Below, piece by piece: positions 39,401 to 52,097 of a DNA stretch of 64,000 nt (the first letter of the stretch is position 1; each line of letters starts with the position of its first letter). The position numbers and the translations under genes were made by a program. This DNA comes from Dactylellina haptotyla (lineage: Eukaryota; Ascomycota; Orbiliomycetes; Orbiliales; Orbiliaceae), in assembly GCA_031310005.1 (NCBI GenBank), contig CM062379.1, positions 4,278,001-4,342,000 of the forward strand. Reading direction: 5' to 3'. The notes below the pieces were generated by a model that worked only from the letters and a program-made list of their open reading frames with translations, did not search any database and had not been told where the DNA came from.

Positions 39401-40379
39401 GTAAAATGAATTTAAAAATAAGATTAAAAAATATTAAATATTAAAACTTTTATAAAAAGTAAATAAGATAAATATACATTAAACATAATTATACATTATT
39501 TATTAAAATATTTATTAAATATTTAGAAAATTCCAAAATTCAAAGAATATATAATTATATTTAATTAATATTTTTAAAATATTATTTCTATATTATTTAA
39601 ATGATATTAGACTATTATTTATAAATATAAATATTTTAATTAAAGATTTTAATACTATAATATATTATATAAAAGAAATATAGTTTATAAAAATATATTT
39701 GATTAACTATTAATCTAACCTATAGCCTTTCTATCTAAATTATTAAAAATATAGAAATTAGATATTAACCTATGGACTTTAAAATAACCTATATACTATA
39801 AATTATTAAAAAGGTTAGATATTAAATAAAGAATATACTAATAATAATAATATATATAGATTATTAACTAACTATGCATATATTAAAAGAAGTGAAGCTA
39901 AAAAGCTATTATATTAATTTATAACTCATATTAGCTAGATAATACTTATTCTAATTCTATAATATATATATAAAATATTATTTTAATAAAATTAATATAA
40001 TAATAAATACATTATCTAAGCTACTAATAAAATTGGAAAAATAATTTAATAATCTATTAAAAAAATTTTAAGCAATAGTACAACTATATTATAATATTAT
40101 CATCCAAGAATTAATAATACATATATATTAACTATTATTATAAAAATAAATAATATATTTATAGGATAATAACCAAATATAAAATAAATAAAGATTTTTA
40201 ACCTATTATTAATAATATAATTATTAAAAACCATGATAACAGTAAATATTACATACTTAATAATAATAGCTTTAAAATCCACACAAACAAATTACTAATA
40301 TATATAAATCAAGTAGATAGATGCTACTAACTATATATATTAAATATTATAATTAAAAAAATATTTAAATTTAAATATA

Positions 40380-40700
40380 ATAATTGTGAATATACCAACT
40401 ATAAACACATCTATAATAAAATATTCAAAACACTATATATTAAAAAACTTAGTAATAGATTAAAAAAATATATTAACTACTATAAAATTTATAAAATACA
40501 TTAGACCCTAAAACACAGTTTATATAGCTAGTTATAATAAATATTTTTTACATATTTATTTTAAATAATTTATATAAATTTTATATAAGGATTATTAATT
40601 ATTAATAATAGTTATAATATAGTGTTTAATATTATTTATAAATAATTTAAAAAAGAAGATTATTTTAGATAAAATATTTAAATAATTAAAAATAGGGTAA
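40380..40700 (+). pseudogene. Ty3/gypsy integrase relic (HHCC and start of catalytic core)
   Basis: In the frame through 40406 a His-containing segment (HIYNKIFKTL) is followed by NRLKKYINYYKIYKIH at about 40454-40502. Here the two Tyr codons at 40481 and 40490 occupy the places of the paired zinc-binding Cys (CxxC), a TGT->TAT change. A THxPYG-like stretch follows, then IIYINFI with Asn at 40577-40579 where the first catalytic Asp of the DDE core belongs. Frame differs from the RT, so at least one indel lies between. It is downstream of RT/RNase H as in Ty3 elements. Confidence 0.7.
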
Positions 40701-41903
40701 AATTATATATAAAAGATATTTATAAATAAAAATTATTAAAAAATATAATATTTAATAAAAATTTTAAATTCCTATCTAGATTTTAATTAAAATTAATAAA
40801 ATTAGTTAAAAATAAAATATTTACTTTATTATAGTTTACAATTTTTATAATGATGGTGAGTTTTAAATAATCCTAATTAAATAATAAAATTATAATATAT
40901 TTTAATTAATAAAAAATATAATTACATAAAATAATAAAAATATATTTAAAAACTATATATTAATTAAATAAAAATTATAAAATAAATTAAGTTTTATTTA
41001 AATAATAATAAAATAATATTTAATAATATTATATTAAATAAAATAGTTTATGATAAGGAATTTTAAAATATATCTATAGTTATTTAGCCTACTGAAATGA
41101 TTAAAAAACTAAAAATAAAATATTTTAAAAAATTAATCTTTATGTATATGTTAAAATATGTATTTGGTATAATAAAATTATATAAATTAAATATTTTTAA
41201 TTAAATTAGTGATTATATATTTTTAAATTTATATAAAAAAAAATCAACTAAAGGGTACTTCTTACTATATAGCTAGAGAATTATATTACTATTTAAATTA
41301 AATAAATAATAAATAAAATTATTTAAAATTATTTAAGTAATTAGCTTATTAGTTTATTATATAAATATCCTATATGTTTGAAAATAGAATCAAATATATA
41401 ATATTATATTAATTATTTATTTAAAATTTATACTAGATAGTTTTTATAAATTGAAAGAAGATTTATATAACCGTAATTTATGCTATAATCTATTAAGTAT
41501 AGTAAAGGCTAATAACTTAAATATTAATAAAATATTAAAAGGATAGGATATTTTTAAATTATTATATAAAATAAAAAAGATTTTTTAATGCTATACCAAA
41601 AAATATGAAAGTTATAATATTAAATACTTTATTAAATGGGTGGGATACCTGATTGAAAATAATTAATGGATTAATACTAAAAATATCAATATATTAAATT
41701 TAATATAGGATTTCAAAAAACAATAGATATACTATGTATTAATTTTGACAACTTCAATAACCACGATAATGTTAATAACTTTAATAAATGTTAAACAAGA
41801 ATAAGGACGCTTGTGTAAAGTAGTAAAATAACAAATTTTTAATTAGATAGATATTATGTATGATAAGAAATGCCTTTTTATTATAAAATTATAATGGAAT
41901 AAT
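40701..41903 (+). other. Integrase C-terminus and 3' end of the giant Ty3 element
   Basis: AT-rich remains of the end of the polyprotein. Better-preserved text occurs near 41.58-41.85 kb (WVGYLIENNQWINT-like residues near 41.64 kb), which may be a chromodomain-like or other C-terminal piece but is too short to call. Nothing else is seen up to the 3' LTR. Confidence 0.35.
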
Positions 41904-42048
41904 TGTTACAATTATGGTTATTATTATTATAAAATAGTGATGGCATATATTATATGTAGATAATATATAGTTAGCTAGAAGAGATAATCAACTCATTATC
42001 ATACATTATATATAGATAACGACATTCGTACATACCGTAGTACCAACA
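41904..42048 (+). repeat. 3' LTR of the giant Ty3 element
   Basis: Inner start RIP-mutated (TGTTACAATTATGGTTATTA). Outer end well preserved (ACCGTAGTACCAACA) and followed by TGATT. Confidence 0.88.
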
Positions 42049-42751
42049 TGATTATTCCTAAAAAAAAAATTTTAAAAATAATAATATTATAAATAATTTT
42101 TTTAAATTATATTAAAAGATTGTATTTTTTAATATATTTTTTTGAAATATATGTAATTTTTATTTTATTATTTATAAAAACTAAAGTAATATTTTTGTTT
42201 ATTATATAAAATATTTGAAAATATTGTTTTTTAATTTAATTAAAAATTTTATTAAATTTTTTTTTAATAAAATTTAAATTAAATAATTTAATATATATTT
42301 TTATTTAAATTTTTTTTAATTTGAAGTATTATTTTATTTTACTTTCTTTATTTTTTTATAATATATATTATTTATAATTTCCCATTTTATTATTTTTAAA
42401 ATTTAAATAATTTAACTATTTTATTATTTATATTTTAAATGATTTTCTTAGTTGTTAATTTTTAATAAATATTATAATTAAATATTGTTTAATTATTTAT
42501 TTATTATAAAATTTAATATTTTATTTTATTTTTTTATAATTAAAATATTTTTAAAAAATATATTTTAAATAAGCTATCTAAATTAAATTTATATATATTA
42601 TTTTATTAATAAATTTTATATTATATTTAATAATTTATATAAATATATTAATAGTTTATTTTAAATATATTATTTATATATAATAAAATACTTATAATAA
42701 ATAATATATTAAAATATTTATTTATATATTTATACATTTTTAATATTATAG

Positions 42752-42790
<39 letters not shown>

Positions 42791-43526
42791 ATTTAAAGTC
42801 TTTTATTATTATTATTATTTAGTAATTTTTACTTTTACTAATTATAATTTTTATTTAATTATTATTATTAAATAAATTATATATTATATAATTTATAAAT
42901 TTTTTTAAATTATGATATTAAATAAAATTCTTCCCTTAATATCTTAAGATCTTATCTACATATAAATTATATATATTTTGTATAAGTTATAAGTTATAAT
43001 TTTATAAAAATAATATTTATAAAAATAATATTTTATTATATATTTTTAATTATTTTTATAAAATTTTTATATTTAAAAATCTGTTTTTTTTTAATTTTAA
43101 ATTAATTATATTTATTTATTAAATAAAAAAAATTTTTTTTATCCAAATTTTATTAAAATTTTTTTATATATTAAATAATTTAAAAATATTAATTATTTAA
43201 ATAAATGTGAGATTTCTAATTATAAAATAATTTATAAATCTACTATAAATATATTTTATTTTAAATTTTAAATTTTTTTTTAAAATTATTATAAAAATCT
43301 CAAACATATTATAAATAAATAATTTTTTTATAATAAAATTAATACTTAGGTTTAATTTATTTTTTTATTTTAAAAATATTTAATTAATTTTAGATTTTAA
43401 TAAAGTTTGTTTTTTTAAAAAAAATTATATTTTAAATTTATTTAAAAACAATTAAAATTTTTAAAATAATTAAATTTATATTAAAAAAATTATTTAAATT
43501 GATATAATAAAATATGATTTAGATAT
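42049..43526 (-). mobile_element. Chromovirus copy 3, piece d
   Basis: It resumes chromovirus homology right after the TGATT duplication (about 25.29 kb of copy 1) and ends at GATAT (43522-43526), the target site of copy 2. The match is clear at both ends (42.06-42.33 and 43.23-43.53 kb) but poor between about 42.33 and 43.23 kb, which is of similar length in copy 1. A (TA)n run lies at 42754-42787. Confidence 0.7.
42754..42787. repeat. (AT)n microsatellite
   Basis: A perfect AT dinucleotide run of 34 bp in chromovirus copy 3. Confidence 0.95.
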
Positions 43527-44073
43527 TGTCACAGACCATGAGTCTTGATAGTACAAATACCTATACCTTGCTTTGTACTGCACTATTCTGAATTCTACTA
43601 CCATACTTTATATTTATAGATATATATTATTTTTAATATATTTGTTTGTAAAGCCTATTTACTTATTTAATATATTATATTATAATATAATATAAATATT
43701 TGCTTGTTTATCCCTTAATTTAAACAAATAATATAAAAATTTTAAAAAATTTATTTATTTGTATATTTTATTTATATAAGTATATGAGAAAAATGAACTT
43801 TTTTAAAAAAATATTTTATAATATTTATATATATAAAACTATTGTTAAAATTAATAAAATATTTCTATTTTTATTAATTAATTTAAATATAATTTAATAT
43901 TTAATTATTTTTATTTTATTATTGTTATACACTTTAGATAAGTTATTTTTAATATTTTATAATTTTATATATATTTTTTATTATAAAATTTAGGTATTTT
44001 AAAGAAAAAAATTTTATATATTTTAATATTATATATTTATATTATTATATTAGATAATATATAAAGTATAACA
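43527..44073 (+). repeat. Chromovirus copy 2, 5' LTR
   Basis: Outer start TGTCACAGACCATGAGTCTT is unmutated. Inner end is ATATAAAGTATAACA, the RIP form of the end preserved in the 3' LTR. Confidence 0.92.
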
Positions 44074-47000
44074 CTTTAATTAATTATTTTATAATTAAAA
44101 AAATATATATATAATAATATTTTTTAATTTAAAAGATTTTATAATCTTAAAAATAAAATTATAAATAAAGAAAATAATTATTCTTATTTATATAATATTT
44201 AAATAAATAAATTAAAAATTAAGTTTTATAAAATTAATTAAATATTATTATATTTATAAAGATAAGAAAAAAATATTACCTTACCTATTAATTTTAAAAC
44301 CAATTTATTTAAAAATAAAAATAAAATTTCAATTATTAATAATAAAATTTATTTTAATATTATTATATAAGTAAAAAAATTATATATATAATAAAATTAT
44401 TAATAATTTAGTTAAAATTATTATCCTAAATAATAATAAATATTTATAAAATTTAGAAATAATTATAAAAATTCTAAAAAATTTAAAAATAATTATTATA
44501 ATTTAAATAATTATTAAAATTTATAAAAATATATAAAACATGTTTGAAATAATTAAAAAAATAATACTTATTATTTTAGAATTTAATTAAAATTAAATAA
44601 AATTTATTCTTATTTTATATTAAATAAGAATAGATCTTGTCATAAATTAATTTTTAATTTCAAAATTTAGAAAATTTTAATAAAAATTTTAATAATGATA
44701 ATAAAGAATACCCCAATAACCTAATAATTTTTAATAAATTTTATTAATTTATTCTAACCTATTTTTATTATAAAAAATAAAAATATTAAACCCTAATAAA
44801 TTTAATAATTTATTATATAAATTTGATTAATTTATTTAATAAGTTATTATTTTTTATTTTTAATATTAATAATTTAAAAATAATAAAAATAAAATTTTTT
44901 TATATTTTTTATTAAAATTATTTTTATATTTATAATTCCTATCTTATATAATATGAAAAATAGAAAAATAAAAATAAAAAACTAATAATAATTATATTAT
45001 TTAAATTTTTATTAATTATTTATATTTTATTAAAAATTTAAATAATTTTATAGATATTAAAATAAAATTGAAAAATTTTTATATTATTTAAAATTTATAA
45101 TAAATTAAATTTATTAAAAAAATATTTTAAATTATTGATATTTATATTTCTATAATTAAATATATAATAAAACAACTAATCTATTATATTAAAAAAATTA
45201 AAATTTATATAAAAATAAAAATTATTAAAATAATTATATATAATTTAAAAATTTAATATTATATAATTAAAAATTTAATTATAAAATTTAATAATAATTA
45301 TTTTTAAATAAATATTTTTAAAATTATAATAATTATAATTGATTTTTAATTCCTAAAGGAATTATTTGAATTAATAAAATAATCAATTTAAACTTTATAA
45401 TAATAATTAAAAAATTAATTTTCTTATAATCTTAGAAATTATTTTACAACAAATTAAAATTAATTATTTTAAAATCAAAATAATTTTTATATATTTTTAG
45501 AATAATTATTAAAGATTAAATAATTAATAATAAAATAAAAATAATTGGATTTTAAAAATATTTTAAATTATTTTTATAAAATTAGAAAAATTTAAAATTA
45601 AAATTAATAATTAAAAAATTATTTAAAATTTAATAAATTAATATATTACCAATATAATAAAAAAATATATTAAAAATTGTTTTAATTAATTAATATTTAA
45701 AAAATATTAAAATAATTAATTAAAAATATTATAAAATAATATAATTATAAAGAATATTAAAAAATTATAATAAATATATTAAAAATATAAAAATAATTAT
45801 TAATAATTTAAAAAAATTATAAAAAAATGGTAATTTAATATTATATTTTATTAAATTAATAAAAAAATTTTTAATACTAATTTTATTATTTTTAAATCCT
45901 AATTATGTTAGAAATTTAAATTTTTATTTTACTTATTGTTTTATTTAAAATATATATTTTTTAAAAATTAAAAATTAAAAATATTTAATAAAAAAATAAA
46001 ATTAAATCTATTATAAAAAAATATTATTTTAAGTAAGAAAATTTTCTTCCAAAAAAAATTATATATTTATAATTTATATAAGATTTTTTTAATAATTTTC
46101 AAAAAGAATATAAAATTTAAAATGAAACTTATTTATAATGGATTTTAAAAATTATATATTAATATAAATTTAAAATTTATTTATAAAAAAATTATAAAAT
46201 CATTTGATACTCTCTTATTAATTCATTAAATAAGGAATTAATTTAAAAAAAATTTATTAATTTTTTAATAATTAACAATATTGTTTATTTGCTGGAAATT
46301 GAATGTTTTAATAAATAAACTTTCAAAGATTGGATGTTGGAAAGATTAATAAAAACTATAAAAATAAATATTATACTTAGATGTTAAAGAAATTAGTACC
46401 TTAGATAACTTGTTTTACCTAGTATTGGATTTATAAAATATGATTATCTAACATTTTATACAGATAATAATAGAAATTAGCCTTAATTTATTAATTGATG
46501 TATAAAATTATATAGAATATATTGATATTGATTATATAAATATTCTGATATAAATTCAACCAAATTTATATATTAAAATTATATAAATCAAATAGTTGTT
46601 TTTAGCTATAAATATATAGAAAAATGATAAAAAAATCTTTATAAATTTTATTAATAAATTATTTATTTTATAATATTTTATTATTATGGAATTAAATTAA
46701 TATAAAATTATAAAATATATTAGTTTTACATAAAAAACTATAATATTATTAAAATAATATTAAAAATTAATATTATAAAATTAAGAAAAAAGAAAAAATA
46801 TTAATTTTATAATTTAAAATTTTTAATTATTATTTTTATAATAAAAATTTTTATGTTTATATTAATTATATACAAAAATAGATTAATATTATTTTTATAA
46901 TATATTAAAAGAAGTTTTAAAATTATATATTTATAAAAATTATTTAAATTATAAATAATAATTTTATTATAAAAAGATTAAAATTTTATATTTAAAATTA

Positions 47001-48139
47001 TTAATAAAATATTTTAATCATAATAGGTATATTACTTAACTTTTAAAAATAAAGAAATTAAAATATTATTAATAATATAGAATTTAATAATATTAAATAA
47101 TATAATATTTTAAATTAAAAAATTTTAAATAATGATGTATATTGAATTATTTAGTTCTAATTTTATTAAAAAGGATTTGATAGAATTTTTAATTAAATTA
47201 AAAATAATATTTTTAAATATTTTATATTATTAATGGAAATTTTATATAAGTTTTATAAATAATAAAATAAAATTATATATATTTTAAAAAATATATTAAA
47301 AATATAATTTTTATATAATTTAATATATATAATGTTATTATTTTTAGAGGAAGCTTTTAAAATAGTTAAATATGAAATTAATATTATTTTTATTATTAAT
47401 AAATATTTTAAAAATGAATTATTAATATTTTTAATTTTATTAATGATAATTTTATTTTAAATTATAACTAATTAAAAATTATAACAATTATAAATTTTAG
47501 GAATAAAATAATTAAATTTATTTATTATAATTGTTAATAAAATCTATAATAAATTTAATAAATAATTTATAAATAATTTAAAAAATTTATTTATAATTTA
47601 TAAAATATTTTTAATAAGAAAATTTACTATTATTTTATAATAATAATCTAATGTTTTTAAATAAATATAACTTAAAATTAAAAATATTATTAAATTGTTA
47701 AAAAATTATTAAAATACTTTATTTTTAAAATTTTAAAATGGATTTTAAATAAATTTGAATTTTAAAATTAAAAATAAAAATGTATTATTATTTTTAATAA
47801 ATTTATTTATAAAATATTGTTATAAAAGATATTATTTTAAATTTTACTATTTATATATATAAAAAAAAATTTGAAATATTTAAAAAATATATTAAAAAAA
47901 TTTATAAAAAAATATATTTATTTTTCAAAATCTTTTATAGGATATTTAATTTTTTATTTTTAAAAAATGGAAAATTATAAATCTATATTGATTATTAAAA
48001 TCTTAATGTTATTATAATTAAAAATTATAATAATTTACCTTAAATCAATAAATTTTGATTAGTTAATTAAAATTATTTATTTTATTAAATTTAATATTAT
48101 TATTATTTATTATAATTTATAAGTTATTTTGAAAAATAT

Positions 48140-48322
48140 TTGGAAAATAATTTTAAATATTATTATAGTTTATTTAAATATTTAATTATATTTATAAAAT
48201 TAATTAATATTTTAGTATTTTTAAATCTTTATAAATTATATATTAAAAATTATATTAATAAAATATATATTATCTACTTTAACAATATATTAGTCTATAA
48301 TAAAAACTTTAAAAAATATTAA
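48140..48322 (+). pseudogene. Chromovirus RT relic (YFNN box)
   Basis: A 60-codon open stretch ending in YINKIYIIYFNNILVYNKNF. This is the Ty3 RT catalytic box with surrounding residues, where both Asp codons of the expected YLDD have become Asn (codons at 48281-48286) and a Ser has become Asn. It was inactivated by G->A mutation while the reading frame stayed open. Upstream residues fit the preceding RT helix. Confidence 0.75.
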
Positions 48323-50364
48323 TATATTATAATTATTTTTAAAATATTAAATAAATATAATTTTAAAATTAAATTAAAAAAATGGAATTTAAAGTTATAA
48401 AATACAAATTTTAAAATTATTATTATAATTAAAAGAATTAAAATAAACTTTAAAAAAATTAATATAATTTAAAAATGGTTCTAATTTTAAAATATTAAAA
48501 ACATCAAATTTTTTAAAATTATATAATTATTATTAATAATTTATTAAATAATATAATTATATATCTATTATTTTTTGAAATTAATAAAATTGATATATAT
48601 TTTAATATAATTTTTAATTAGATATATATTTTTAATATATTTAAAAAATTATTCTTTTTAATTTTATTTTTAAATTATATAATTTTAATTTATTTATTAA
48701 AATTGAAATAAATGTTTTTAATATATATTAAAAGCTTATTTATATTAATTATAATTAATTTAAAAATAATATTTTATTATTTATTTTTAATAAGTTTGAT
48801 GTTATTAAATTATAATACCCCATTTACAATAAAAAATGATAATTATCATTTAAATTTATAAAATATAGAAAATATATAAATATATTTTTAAATAAAAAAT
48901 TTTTACAATATATTTAAATTATAAAAATCTTACTTACTTCTTATTTCCAAAAATTTTAATTAATAGTAAATTTATTAATAAAAATTTATTAATTAATATA
49001 TATATAAGTTATATATTGTAAAAAAAAAAAAACTTTAAAGTTAATGTTATTAATTAACAGTTTAATTTAATAATCAAAATCTAATTTAATAAAGAGTTAT
49101 TTTTAAAAAAATAATATATAATTATTTTAGTTAATAAAATTCTTAATTTTATTTTTATATTTTAAAAATTAGTTTATAAAAGATTTTAAATAAAACTATA
49201 ATAAATATTTTATTATAAAAAGAATATTATTAGATTTTAATAATATTTTGATTATTTATAATAAAAGAAGGATTTATTTTTTTAAAAAATTTTTATATTC
49301 TTATTAAAAATTTTTAATAATAATTATTAAACAATATTATAATACACTAGCCTATAAACACTTAAATAAATGTATTCAAAAATTTTTAATTAAATTTTAT
49401 TTTTAATTTTAAATATAATAATATATTAAATAATATATAAAATTTATAATATGTATTACTGAAATAAATTTAATTAATATTTATTTTATGGAAAGTTATA
49501 ATTTTATGATGTATCCTTAAAATTATTCTAAATTATCTTATATAATTTTATATAAGGAATGCTTTTTTTAAGAGATTCTTTTATGAATACTATTTATAAT
49601 AAAATTCTAATCATTATTTACAAATTTAACAAAGTAATAATTTTAAAATTATAGAATTTTAAATAATTTATAATAAAATTTGAATAAGTTTATAATAAAT
49701 GAATTTTTAATTAATATAAATTATAATTTAAATATATTTATAATAAAAATATATTATTCATTAGTAAATTTTAAAATTTAATTAAAAATTAAATTAGTAT
49801 TAAAATTAATATTGTTAATAAAAAATGTACCTAAATAGATAAAATTATAAAATAAATTATCTAAATTATTAAAATATGGTTAAAAAGTTTTTTTAATATA
49901 GTACAAAACAATTGGGTTAAGCTGCTGTTATATTTTAAATTTATTTATAATATATTTAAATATTTAGTTATTAAGTATATAAAATATTTAGAAGATAAAA
50001 TCTTATTATAATATTACTTTTTATAATATTTAAAAAAGTTATTTTGGAAATAAAAAAATATATTATAAATATAAAAAAATTTTATGATAATTTATAAAAA
50101 AATTTTTAATTTATAATAGAATATATATTATATTATTATAATTAATAATATATAAAAATATTTTTTTTAAAAAAAGGAAATAAAATATACCTATTTATTA
50201 AATATATCAAATAAAAAGGATAATAAAATAAAAAATTAGATTATTAAAAACATAAATTTTTCATTATTATTAGAAAATTTAATAATAATATTTTTAAATT
50301 TAAAATTCTAGGACTTATTTGAATCTATCAATTTTTTTATATTTTATTTTTAGAACCAATCCTC
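48323..50364 (+). other. RNase H and integrase region of copy 2
   Basis: By position between RT and chromodomain this held RNase H and integrase. It is collinear, inverted, with about 22.3-24.4 kb of copy 1. No catalytic residues can be assigned with confidence. Confidence 0.45.
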
Positions 50365-50530
50365 CCAGGCCTAAGAAAAAATTTAAAAAATAAAGAATTA
50401 AAATATAAGGATTATATAGAGTATAAATTTGAAAAAATTTTTAATAAATTTAATAAAAATAATGAATATTTAATTAGATGGTTATTATTATATGGATTAT
50501 AAGATAATAAATGGATTTTAAAATATAATT
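50365..50530 (+). pseudogene. Integrase C-terminal chromodomain relic
   Basis: Starting at 50365 the frame reads PGLRKNLKNKELKY, then YIEYKFEKIFNKF and NEYLIRWLLLYG at 50461-50496, then a stop and DNKW. This follows the chromodomain pattern (an EYxVExIL-like start, the YLVKWxGY core, then E/D-x-x-x-W) with the usual RIP losses. Trp at 50479-50481 is intact. Chromodomains at this position define chromoviruses. Confidence 0.75.
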
Positions 50531-50559
50531 TACTTTTTATTATTATTTAAATTTATTTT

Positions 50560-51190
50560 TAGCAAAAAAATATAGCATAGTTTATAAAAAAAGGATGTGG
50601 ATGATTAAAGAAAATTTAATTTTAAAATTAATAATTAATAAAGTTATCTAAAACTTTTTAATAAATTCTTATTATTTTTTTTTTGGTGAAGATTATATTC
50701 AAATCATCTTAAACTTTAATCTATTCGATAATCTTTTCAATTTTCTTTTATTTTGTTAGTTACTTTAATAAATTATCCTCATAAATAATTGTTTTTATAT
50801 ATTTTATTTTTAATAACTTTAGTTTTTTACATTTTCTTATAATTTTTGTTTGAATTTTAAACATTTTTTGCTGTATTAGAATTTGCTTTTCTTTTAATTT
50901 TTTTAATTTTTTTTTTTTATTTTTTACCTAATAATCCAATCAATCTACTATAAGATAAATTAATAAAAAGGATTGGATATAAAAAACCTAAGAAATATTT
51001 ACACAAATCTACCAAATAATTACACCATTTATTTTAGGTATAAATAGAATAACTTACATTTTTAGACATGATAAAGTAAAAATAATTATTCCAAACGCAA
51101 AATTTACAAAAAAGAAAAGTAAAGATGTCAGAATTTTTAATTTGATTAATTTAAATAATACAATATTAATAAGAAATTTATTTTAATTTT
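50560..51190 (-). other. 3' segment of copies 2 and 4 with an antisense coding-like frame
   Basis: Between the chromodomain and the conserved last 350 bp of the element, copies 2 and 4 (about 58.97-59.35 kb) share a segment that copy 1 lacks; copy 1 has unrelated sequence there. It is less mutated than its flanks. On the minus strand, opposite to the element's sense, a Lys/Gln/Ile-rich frame runs from about 50.94 to 50.68 kb (SRLIGLLGKK, then KEKQILIQQKMFKIQ), with stops only at RIP-prone codons. It resembles a coiled coil. No family is recognised. Confidence 0.4.
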
Positions 51191-51547
51191 TTTTAACACC
51201 TATCTGTTAATATTATTATTTTTAAAAATATATTAATTACTTATATTTATAAGAATATTTTATAATTTAAATTTTATTTTTACTACTTTAATTTAACTAT
51301 TACATTTTTATATATATATAATTATATAAGCACCTACCTAAAAACAAACCCTGTATTATAATATAAACTGTTGTTTTATATAAATCCAATTTTAATATAA
51401 AAATTAATAATATATAAGATTAAATTCTTATATAGGAATAATGATAATATATTATTATCCTATACCTAGTTATTATTATTTATATAGAATTTTAGATTTT
51501 ATAGAAAAGCTATTTACATGGAAGTTTATTTTAGAAAAAAAGGATAG

Positions 51548-52097
51548 TATTATAAATTATAAATTTTAACAATATAAATATTTGTACTTTGTTTTATGCT
51601 ATACTATTTTAAATTTTACTGTTGTATTTTATATTTATAAATATATATTATTTCTAATATATTTGTTTATAAAACCTATTTATTTGTTCAATATATTATA
51701 CTATAGTATAATATAAATGTTTGCTCACTTATCCCTTAGTTTAGATGAATAACACAAAAATTCTAAAAAGTTTGTTTATTTATATGTTTTATCTACGCAA
51801 GCATATAAAAAAAACAAACTTTTTTAAAAAAATGTTTTACAACACTTATGTATATAAGATTATTGTTAAAATTGATGAAGTGTTTTTATCTTCATTGGTT
51901 AATTTAAATATAATTTAGTATTTAATTATTTTTATTTTATTGTTGTTATACATTTTAAATAAACTATCTTTGATATTTTGTAATCTTATATATATTTCTT
52001 ATTATGAGATTTAGGTATCCTAAATAGAAAGAAAATTTTGTATATCTTAGTATTACATATTTGTACCATTACATTGGGTAGCGTACGAAGTGTAACA
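51548..52097 (+). repeat. Chromovirus copy 2, 3' LTR
   Basis: Inner start A/T-converted (TATTATAAATTATAAATTTT). The outer half is well preserved, ending GTAGCGTACGAAGTGTAACA, followed by GATAT. Confidence 0.92.

Larger units (their letters stand above)
19589..42048 (+). mobile_element. Giant Ty3/gypsy retrotransposon carrying a nested chromovirus
   Basis: Two 145-bp LTRs (19589-19733 and 41904-42048) are flanked by the perfect duplication TGATT (19584-19588, 42049-42053), and chromovirus copy 3 continues collinearly on both sides. Subtracting the nested chromovirus copy 1 and its duplicated GAGTT leaves about 13.9 kb, large for a fungal Ty3 element. Coding relics on the plus strand run in Ty3 order: a long frame of unknown function (29.45-33 kb), a second Cys cluster (33.6 kb), a Pro-rich presumed gag (35.1-36.9 kb), a candidate protease (37.2 kb), RT (38.3-38.9 kb), the RT/RNase H linker (39.2 kb) and integrase (40.4-40.7 kb). 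All are RIP-broken. A second partial copy is at 240-1183 plus 9107-10140. Confidence 0.85.
43527..52097 (+). mobile_element. Chromovirus copy 2 (complete, Ty3/gypsy)
   Basis: An 8571-bp element with LTRs of 547 and 550 bp and a perfect target duplication GATAT (43522-43526 and 52098-52102). RT (48.14-48.32 kb) and a C-terminal chromodomain (50.37-50.52 kb) both read on the plus strand, and a polypurine tract (AGAAAAAAAGGATAG, about 51532-51546) precedes the 3' LTR. This fixes the sense and identifies the family as a chromovirus. Gag (about 44.1-46.5 kb) is not recognisable. It inserted into copy 3 of its own family, in opposite orientation. Confidence 0.92.

Noticed and set aside
40100-40282. 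Minus-strand 60-codon frame
   Set aside because: Antisense to the RNase H/integrase region of the giant Ty3 element; hydrophobic Ile/Phe/Tyr text typical of AT-only DNA.
19589-42048. The two 145-bp repeats as independent solo LTRs, given their 22-kb separation
   Set aside because: They share the same 5-bp flank TGATT, lie in the same orientation, and the chromovirus sequence on the two sides is collinear. That requires a single insertion.
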